A stretch of DNA of 11,132 nucleotides from a bacterium (GTDB lineage Bacteria; Patescibacteriota; Minisyncoccia; Phycocordibacterales; Phycocordibacteraceae): contig JAKAJJ010000014.1 of NCBI GenBank assembly GCA_021813835.1, positions 1-11,132 on the forward strand. Direction: 5' to 3'. Both the position numbers and the translations under genes were made by a program. Below are positions 7,454-11,132 of the stretch, one piece after another; the stretch's first letter is position 1; each line of letters begins with the position of its first letter. The notes under the pieces were generated by a model. It ran no database searches and had not been told where the DNA came from. It saw only the letters and a list, made by a program, of their open reading frames with translations.

Positions 7454-7491
7454 AGTTGCACAATATCCTTTTTACGAACCTATCCTGCAGG
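7454..7491 (+). repeat. 38-bp direct repeat, copy 2 (at the istB break)
   Basis: Identical to 6231-6268, same orientation, 1,223 bp further on. Immediately after it the istB similarity begins, so this copy also sits exactly at a gene break. The plus strand can be read in frame through the repeat into istB, but the repeat-encoded residues (AQYPFYEPILQ) do not look like IstB. Confidence 0.9.
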
Positions 7492-7754
7492 GCCCGCCCG
7501 CCGACGAGGATCTCCACGACCTGATCGCCGAACGCTACGAGACCGCGACCACCGTCGTCACCTCCAACCTCGACTTCACTGAGTGGGACCAAGCCTTCCC
7601 CGCCAACCGCCTGCTCGCCTTGGCCACGCTCGATCGCCTGCGCCACAACGCCTACTGCCTGGTACTCGACGGCCAGTCCTACCGAGCACCGAAACTCGCC
7701 CCCGCCAACACCAGATCGAGGGTTGCAAACAGCTCCAAAACCACGCATTCTTGA
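7492..7754 (+). pseudogene. istB: IstB-like ATPase of an IS21-family element, C-terminal fragment
   Basis: About 87 residues remain. DLHDLIAERYETATTVVTSN is the sensor-1 region of IS21 helper ATPases. DFTEWDQAF and LATLDRLRHNAYCLVLDG complete the C-terminal lid seen in IstB (E-W ... DRL-H). The Walker A and B motifs, about two thirds of a normal 250-aa IstB, are missing, and no istA is present, so the element is dead. The break is exactly at the end of repeat copy 2. The stop is at 7752-7754 and is followed by repeats expected at an IS21 right end. The style is proteobacterial, which is inference from recalled family members. Confidence 0.8.
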
Positions 7755-7790
7755 CCCCGCCGGGATGTCCGTTCTACTCGCCCAGAACTG

Positions 7791-7838
7791 GCCCCATTAC
7801 GCCGATCATCCCCGGCTCCATTACGGCGATCAGTGACA
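7791..7838. repeat. IS21-type right end with repeated transposase-binding sites
   Basis: CCATTACGCCGATCA (7794-7808) and CCATTACGGCGATCA (7818-7832) match at 14 of 15 bases with a 24-bp period. Read on the minus strand, the tip starts TGTCACTGATCGCC at 7838, giving the TGT/ACA terminus usual for IS21 elements, which carry several such repeats near their ends. A third relative, ACGGCAATAAGTGAC (7869-7883), matches ACGGCGATCAGTGAC (7823-7837) at 13 of 15, so a second IS21-type tip may lie just outside. Confidence 0.6.
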
Positions 7839-7883
7839 GCCCTCGGCCATCGCATTGGCCACCGGGTGACGGCAATAAGTGAC

Positions 7884-8105
7884 GACGTTGTCCAGATGCT
7901 GCCAGGTGCGCTCCCCGGCTTGGTCCTGAGACGCGAGTTCACGCTGGCAGTGCGGATAGGCCCAGCGCCTTCCGGCTTCGTGCTCGAGCCAGATATCGAC
8001 TCGGGCGTTCGGCACATCGAGGTCAACATGATCGACAAACCACGGCGCCTGCAACCCCAGGATCCCTCCATAAAGATCGATATCGCGCCTGATCGGCCTC
8101 CCTTC
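7884..8105 (-). pseudogene. ISL3-family transposase, N-terminal remnant
   Basis: The minus strand reads RRDIDLYGGILGLQAPWF, then VDHVDLDVPNARVDIWLEHE, then CPHCQREL-like YPHCQRELASQDQAGERTWQHLD. This is the N-terminal zinc-ribbon part of ISL3 transposases. Only about 70 residues survive of a normal 400 or more. The similarity ends at HLD, next to the IS21-type end at 7869-7883, so an IS21-type insertion probably cut it. The first zinc-ligand position is Tyr instead of Cys (YPHC). No ATG opens the frame; an in-frame TAA lies just upstream. The natural start is lost or altered. Confidence 0.65.
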
Positions 8106-8151
8106 GGAGAAGCTTTATAGCGCAACCCTTACCCACGGCAAACCCGGGATG

Positions 8152-8187
8152 AGCAAAAAGAAAGGCCAGTCGTCGAGTGACTGGCCT
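8152..8187 (-). terminator. Rho-independent terminator of the 57-aa gene
   Basis: On the minus strand: AGGCCAGTC, loop of 7, GACTGGCCT (stem arms 8187-8179 and 8171-8163), followed by TTCTTTTT. A 9-bp perfect stem with a clear T-tract lies 20 nt after the stop codon at 8207-8209. Confidence 0.85.
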
Positions 8188-8206
8188 GCGAACGACGCGG
8201 AATTAA

Positions 8207-8380
8207 CTACTTCCGCTCGACCTTCTTTGCCTGGATGCCTTCGGCGTCGGTCTGAGCGCGGTACGGCGAGCCGTTCTTCGGGCCAGTTGGTTGAGCCTTT
8301 TTTATAGCCGTGCGGTAGAAGGCCAATTTCTCAAACGCCATCCGGTTCGACATCTCAAGAGCGTGCGATTTTCTGCTCAT
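8207..8380 (-). CDS. 57-aa basic protein with its own complete transcription unit, unknown function
   Basis: The 57-residue protein (MSRKSHALEMSNRMAFEKLA at the N-terminus, IQAKKVERK at the end) is strongly basic with a likely helical first half and a flexible Gly/Pro/Lys-rich second half. I do not recognise it. Its expression signals are the clearest in the accessory region: promoter TTGATG-17-TATAAT (8435-8407), Shine-Dalgarno AAGGAG (8391-8386) 5 nt before the ATG, and a terminator beginning 20 nt after the stop. The size, charge and lack of a membrane segment fit a small nucleic-acid-binding or accessory protein, but this is only a guess. It lies between IS debris and a decayed gene, yet is itself intact. 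Confidence 0.7.
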   Translation of the reverse strand: MSRKSHALEMSNRMAFEKLAFYRTAIKKAQPTGPKNGSPYRAQTDAEGIQAKKVERK

Positions 8381-8406
8381 GGGCTCTCCTTCTAGGATCT
8401 TTTGTA

Positions 8407-8435
8407 ATTATAATGGCTTATGTTACTTACATCAA
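8407..8435 (-). promoter_or_regulatory. Near-consensus sigma70-type promoter of the 57-aa gene
   Basis: Minus strand TTGATG (8435-8430), a 17-bp AT-rich spacer and a perfect TATAAT (8412-8407). Transcription would start near 8400, about 20 nt before the ATG, leaving room for the AAGGAG site. This is the strongest promoter in the window. Confidence 0.8.
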
Positions 8436-8573
8436 GTTAATTCTTGCCCCAGAAGGCTGTGCAAGGCTAGGCCGATTGGGAATGACAGTCAAGTTATTTG
8501 GATTCGATGGGCGCCCAATTGTTGCCACGGTTCGGCCAACTTGCTGAGCGCTAGCCTTGGTCCGTTTGGCGCA

Positions 8574-8962
8574 TTAGAGGCGTCCCGGCCCGCGGCTGCC
8601 GTTGGAAGGAGAAGCCGCCCTGGTGGGCGGCGAGGGATTTTGGGCGATATGACGGAATGTGTAATCTAAGGACGCAAGGCGACCGTACATCGCTATGCGG
8701 GCGCGTATGCCGGTAACCGTGCGCTCGTGCGTGCGGCAAGCTCCTGCGATCCGCGACCTGTATCGAACGCGGCCAGCGACTTTCAGTCCTCGTCTTCAGT
8801 CCACGGGCCGCCGGCATTCTTCGGCAGTTCCACCTTGCGGCGATTGAACCGCTCCTGACGCTCAAGGGACGCCGCTGCCTCGAAGAGGGCGCGCACGACC
8901 TGTGGGCGCTGGTAGGCGCTTCCCGCCGGGGATACTTCGCCCGAATTCCGGATCGACGCCAT
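8574..8962 (-). pseudogene. Decayed gene with a C-terminal helix-turn-helix-like domain
   Basis: Reading the minus strand from ATG 8962 (or GTG 9016), the frame gives ALFEAAASLERQERFNRRK, then PKNAGGPWTEDED, then an in-frame TGA (8783-8785). Beyond the stop the same frame continues KSLAAFDTGRGSQELAA. After a one-base frameshift near 8722-8726 it resumes as HERTVTGIRARIAMYGRLAS. Joined, this matches the pattern NAGxPW-EDE-L-AAFD-G-ELA-H-RT-GI-ARL-GRL. I recall that pattern at the C-terminus of small proteobacterial proteins with a Myb/HTH-like DNA-binding segment. One stop and one frameshift make it a pseudogene. The frame ends at TAA 8574-8576. A GC-rich hairpin (8614-8631) lies in its 3' part. 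Family recall is from memory. Confidence 0.55.
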
Positions 8963-9085
8963 TGGCAAGGCTATGTACAACTGCAAGTGCTTCTGCTTGA
9001 TGCACGGAGTTGCCACCCGGGCAGAGGAACGTGCTGCGCCGCCTGTTTGAGCACCGTGAACTATCGGGGGTGGACTACGAGGACA

Positions 9086-9262
9086 TCAAGTTGAGCCGAA
9101 CCCGATCCTCGATTTGAAACGCGCTTGACTGCCGATCTGTTCAGTGCGTAAGCTTACACCCATATGGTGACCTTCGGGCAGTACCGGGCCGGGAAGAGAG
9201 ATGGTAATCCGCTCGCCGGTCGCTCCGATGAAGGTGCCGTATGTATCTACGAGCAAATCCAT
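9086..9262 (-). CDS. 58-aa stub resembling the N-terminus of Cas1
   Basis: ATG 9262 opens a 58-codon frame beginning MDLLVDTYGTFIGATGERIT, then ISLPG, before continuing with sequence I do not recognise to TGA 9086-9088. The first 25 residues follow the opening beta strands of many Cas1 integrases (LxVDxFGxxxGxxxxRIxI). A full Cas1 is about 300 aa, so this is at most an N-terminal fragment fused to other DNA. The Cas1 catalytic residues are absent. It has a predicted promoter (TTGACT-17-TATCCT) whose start of transcription falls on the A of the ATG. It is divergent from the serine recombinase. No CRISPR array or other cas gene is visible. The Cas1 assignment rests on a short motif remembered from the family. 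Confidence 0.4.
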   Translation of the reverse strand: MDLLVDTYGTFIGATGERITISLPGPVLPEGHHMGVSLRTEQIGSQARFKSRIGFGST

Positions 9263-9268
9263 GGGTAT

Positions 9269-9297
9269 AGGATATCACTCCATTGACTCTTAGTCAA
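9269..9297 (-). promoter_or_regulatory. Promoter of the Cas1-like stub, predicted leaderless
   Basis: Minus strand TTGACT (9297-9292), a 17-bp spacer and TATCCT (9274-9269). The expected +1 is at 9262, the A of the start codon. The -35 is one arm of the palindrome at 9282-9298. Confidence 0.5.
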
Positions 9298-9298
9298 T
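9282..9298. promoter_or_regulatory. Palindrome carrying -35 boxes for both directions
   Basis: ATTGACT-CTT-AGTCAAT is a perfect 7-bp inverted repeat with a 3-base centre. Each arm contains TTGACT on its own strand. Rightwards, TTGACT (9283-9288) is followed after 17 bp by TCTGAT (9306-9311), a weak -10 for the recombinase; leftwards the -10 is TATCCT (9274-9269). The symmetry also fits a repressor operator covering both promoters. Confidence 0.5.
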
Positions 9299-9400
9299 AC
9301 TCTAGTCTGATGCGCCCTAAAGATACCAACTCACCCCTCATGGACTCCTCCGAGGGGTTGCGGCATCACTTGTACCTGTACCAGCTAATGAACAAGGCAC

Positions 9401-10726
9401 ATGGAAACAGCAATGATTCAGGGCGGTTTCGGGGCGATCACTGCCCCCGTGGCGGCGGTACATGTGCGGTACTGCCTCTATGCCCGCAAAAGCACCGAGA
9501 GCGAAGAACAGCAGGTGTTGAGCATCGATTCGCAGATCAAGGAGATGCTTGCGCTTGCGGAGAAGGAGAGGTTGGAGATCGTGGAAATCAAGCACGAGAG
9601 CCACTCTGCCAAGGAAGCCGGAGCGCGGCCGGTCTTCAACGAGATAGTCGAGGAGATCAAAGGTGGAAAATACAACGGCATTCTGACTTGGGCGCCAGAT
9701 CGCATCTCAAGGAACGCAGGCGACCTCGGTCGTATCGTCGACCTCATGGACAGCAAGCACCTGATTGACATCCGGACGTACGGCCAACGCTTCACGAACA
9801 ATCCGAATGAGAAATTCTTGTTGATGATTCTTGGCTCGCAAGCCAAACTCGAGAACGACAACAAACGCATCAACGTGAAGCGCGGGCTGCGAGCGCGAGT
9901 CGAGATGGGCCTCTGGCCCGGCATTGCGCCTACGGGATACCTCAACGATTCAAGGAAAGATCACCGCTGCGAGATACTCGTCGACCCCGTTCGCTCCCCT
10001 GTTATCAAACAGGTCTTCGAGAAAGTCGGCATCGAACGTTGGAGCGGTCGCAAGGTACATGCATGGCTTAAGTCCGACATCCGATTCGTCTCCCGCTTCG
10101 GCAAGAGTATGAACCTGGGTACGCTATACAAAATGCTCAAGAACCCCTTCTATTGTGGCGTCTTCGAGTATCCGCGTGGCTCGGGAAATTGGTATACCGG
10201 CAAACACCAACCATTGATTACACAAGAGCTATTCCAAGCGGTACAAGAAAAGATCGCTGAAGAGAATCGCCCCAAGCACAAATTCAAGGAATGGAACTTC
10301 ACCAAACTACTCCTATGCGGATACTGTGGTTCCGGCATCACCGCGCAGGAAAGAGCAAAGATACTCAGTACCGGAGAGCCCGTTTCCTACGTGTACTATT
10401 CCTGCTCTCGCGCCAAGGACGTGGACTGCAAGAATCCGTACCTACGCGAAGAGAAGGTGTTGGAACAGCTAGCCGGCCTCATTGACCAGATATTGCTCGA
10501 TGAAATCGGTGCGCGTCACCTCATCGAACGTGAGGTATCACGATACAACAAGCTGCGGGCTGAGGTTGAAGGGACGACCGACACGATCAAGGCGAAGGAG
10601 ATGGACATCCGCAAATACGCCAAGTATCTCCTGAAGAATGGCTCGAGGGAGGAGAAGCGCGAGCTGCTGGAACATCTGCGCGATCGGCTTATCCTGAACG
10701 ATCGTATGATCACGCTCGCTGACTGA
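9401..10726 (+). CDS. Large serine recombinase (site-specific integrase)
   Basis: Cuts and rejoins DNA at attachment sites through a phosphoserine link. The 441-aa frame starts at ATG 9401. The catalytic resolvase domain (about 23-150) has the nucleophile in YARKSTES (Ser31), SIDSQ, then [13 protein letters not shown] with active-site arginines Arg101/Arg104. A recombinase DNA-binding domain follows (about 160-290, [18 protein letters not shown]). A zinc ribbon has ligands Cys306, Cys309, Cys335 and Cys343, and a charged C-terminal helical region follows (about 365-435). GTG within [12 protein letters not shown] would be a shorter start; no clear Shine-Dalgarno decides it. Large serine recombinases with a YxRKSTE opening are common in CPR and phage-like elements. 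Codon use is less GC-rich than in core genes. It is probably the enzyme that installed part or all of this island. It ends at a strong terminator. Confidence 0.93.
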   Translation: METAMIQGGFGAITAPVAAVHVRYCLYARKSTESEEQQVLSIDSQIKEMLALAEKERLEIVEIKHESHSAKEAGARPVFNEIVEEIKGGKYNGILTWAPDRISRNAGDLGRIVDLMDSKHLIDIRTYGQRFTNNPNEKFLLMILGSQAKLENDNKRINVKRGLRARVEMGLWPGIAPTGYLNDSRKDHRCEILVDPVRSPVIKQVFEKVGIERWSGRKVHAWLKSDIRFVSRFGKSMNLGTLYKMLKNPFYCGVFEYPRGSGNWYTGKHQPLITQELFQAVQEKIAEENRPKHKFKEWNFTKLLLCGYCGSGITAQERAKILSTGEPVSYVYYSCSRAKDVDCKNPYLREEKVLEQLAGLIDQILLDEIGARHLIEREVSRYNKLRAEVEGTTDTIKAKEMDIRKYAKYLLKNGSREEKRELLEHLRDRLILNDRMITLAD

Positions 10727-10758
10727 CACAAAAGCGCGACATTCGTCGCGCTTTTGTG
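10727..10758 (+). terminator. Terminator immediately after the recombinase
   Basis: CACAAAAGCGCGAC (10727-10740), loop ATTC, GTCGCGCTTTTGTG (10745-10758): a perfect 14-bp stem that starts at the base after the stop codon. The T-run lies inside the stem on both strands, so it could work in both directions. Confidence 0.85.
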
Positions 10759-10828
10759 CATGAATAACCCTCGCAGTTGCGGACTGAAATCAAGGTCTCA
10801 GAGTCTAAAAACCACGTGCTAACCGCTG

Positions 10829-10899
10829 TGCGGGCGGCGAGAATCGGACTCGCGCTCCCTGCTTGGAAGGCAGGAGTTCTGCCACTAAACTACGCCCGC
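10829..10899 (-). tRNA. tRNA-Gly, anticodon TCC
   Basis: On the minus strand a full cloverleaf is visible. The acceptor stem is GCGGGCG/CGCCCGC with discriminator A, there is a small D arm around TTTAGTGGCAGAA, and the anticodon arm is CCTGC-CTTCCAA-GCAGG (anticodon TCC). The T arm is GCGAG-TCCGATT-CTCGC. CCA is not encoded. The T loop reads TCCGATT where TTCGATT is usual, so the position normally modified to pseudouridine 55 is C. All stems pair, so the gene looks functional. Its 3' end faces the recombinase, about 70 bp away, the usual side for integration at tRNA genes, though I find no duplicated 3' end marking an attachment site. Confidence 0.93.
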
Positions 10900-10907
10900 G
10901 TGGTGCG

Positions 10908-10916
10908 AGAATACCA
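10908..10916 (-). promoter_or_regulatory. Possible extended -10 of tRNA-Gly
   Basis: Minus strand TGG-TATTCT (10916-10908). The predicted +1 near 10901 is 2 nt before the mature tRNA 5' end. No recognisable -35. Confidence 0.35.
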
Positions 10917-10980
10917 TTTTTAGTGGCTTTCGGTATTTCGCGATGGCAGAACGGCCTGTTTTGAGATAGCGTAGGAGCAT

Positions 10981-11132
10981 ATGGCGCGCCTCGGTTCTTT
11001 CCTCGGCATCATCGCCGCCCTCGCGCTTGCCGCCCTCGCTGCGATTTCGTGGGGCGGCACCGCGACTGTCCGCGCGCCGGAAACCGCGCCGCCGAGCGCG
11101 CTTGCGACGCTTCCGGCCGCGCCGTCCCCGTC
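10981..11132 (+). CDS. Start of a secreted or membrane-anchored protein, cut by window end
   Basis: ATG 10981 opens a frame that continues past the window (50 codons seen). It is preceded by AGGAG (10973-10977) three bases before the ATG. The product begins MARLGSFLGIIAALALAALAAISWGG: one basic residue, a hydrophobic stretch of about 18 residues, then an Ala/Pro/Thr-rich segment. This fits a signal peptide or a single N-terminal anchor followed by a flexible linker. There are not enough residues to name a family. Its very GC-rich codon use matches nusA and rny, which marks the return to host chromosome to the right of the tRNA. Confidence 0.6.
   Translation, partial: MARLGSFLGIIAALALAALAAISWGGTATVRAPETAPPSALATLPAAPSP

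Noticed and set aside
6231..7491. The two 38-bp repeats as CRISPR repeats
   Set aside because: The length fits, but there are only two copies 1.2 kb apart with a gene between them, and no spacer-like periodicity.
6231..7491. The HAD unit as an integron gene cassette
   Set aside because: The repeats lack the GTTRRRY / RYYYAAC core sites and the folded attC structure, and there is no integron integrase in the window.
8614..8631. GC-rich hairpin GCCGCCC/GGGCGGC as a terminator
   Set aside because: Neither side has a real T-tract (TTCTCCTTCC at best). It may be the relic of a terminator of the decayed gene, but that is not supportable.
8625..8634. GGGCGGCGAG shared with the tRNA-Gly 3' region (10832-10841) as an attachment-site pair
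   Set aside because: Only 10 bp of GC-rich identity, which is expected by chance in such DNA, and the flanks diverge at once.

Overview
The window looks like a piece of a high-GC Candidate Phyla Radiation (Parcubacteria / Kaiserbacteria-like) chromosome interrupted by an accessory island. The lineage is inferred from gene style: a NusA beginning MIDLKTVNAVL, HU, RarA and RNase Y of CPR type, very GC-rich third codon positions, and -10 boxes placed directly before start codons. No database search was possible.

Left part (1-5360), core housekeeping DNA. The 3' end of an integrase-core transposase (1-135) is followed by a strong outward promoter and a hairpin-rich leader holding a possible 45-aa ORF. 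Then come nusA (transcription elongation/termination), ppa (inorganic pyrophosphatase), a 76-aa single-pass membrane protein overlapping the ppa stop, clpP (protease subunit) with a strong terminator, rny (RNase Y), and an HU-type DNA-binding protein. Several -10 boxes lie 6-9 nt before an ATG (ppa, clpP), which suggests leaderless transcription.

Middle part (5326-9262), broken and foreign DNA. A bidirectional terminator separates HU from a convergent rarA whose N-terminal third, including Walker A, is missing. The break coincides with a 38-bp sequence that recurs in direct orientation 1,223 bp away; the two copies bracket one HAD-like hydrolase gene. Beyond the second copy lie an IS21-family istB remnant with its end repeats, an N-terminal ISL3-type transposase remnant, a complete 57-aa transcription unit (promoter, ribosome binding site, ORF, terminator), a decayed helix-turn-helix-type gene with an internal stop and a frameshift, and a 58-aa stub whose N-terminus resembles Cas1. 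The IS remnants and the decayed gene read like proteobacterial DNA, which is inference.

Right part (9263-11132). A perfect palindrome supplies -35 elements in both directions, for the Cas1-like stub and perhaps for a 441-aa large serine recombinase. The recombinase ends at a strong terminator, about 70 bp from a tRNA-Gly(TCC) gene on the opposite strand. After the tRNA, host-like GC-rich DNA resumes with the start of a secreted or membrane-anchored protein cut off by the window end. The simplest reading is an integrated island between the rarA break and the tRNA-Gly, built by recombinase activity and successive IS insertions. The missing rarA N-terminus means this was not a clean insertion, and an assembly join at the 38-bp repeats cannot be excluded.
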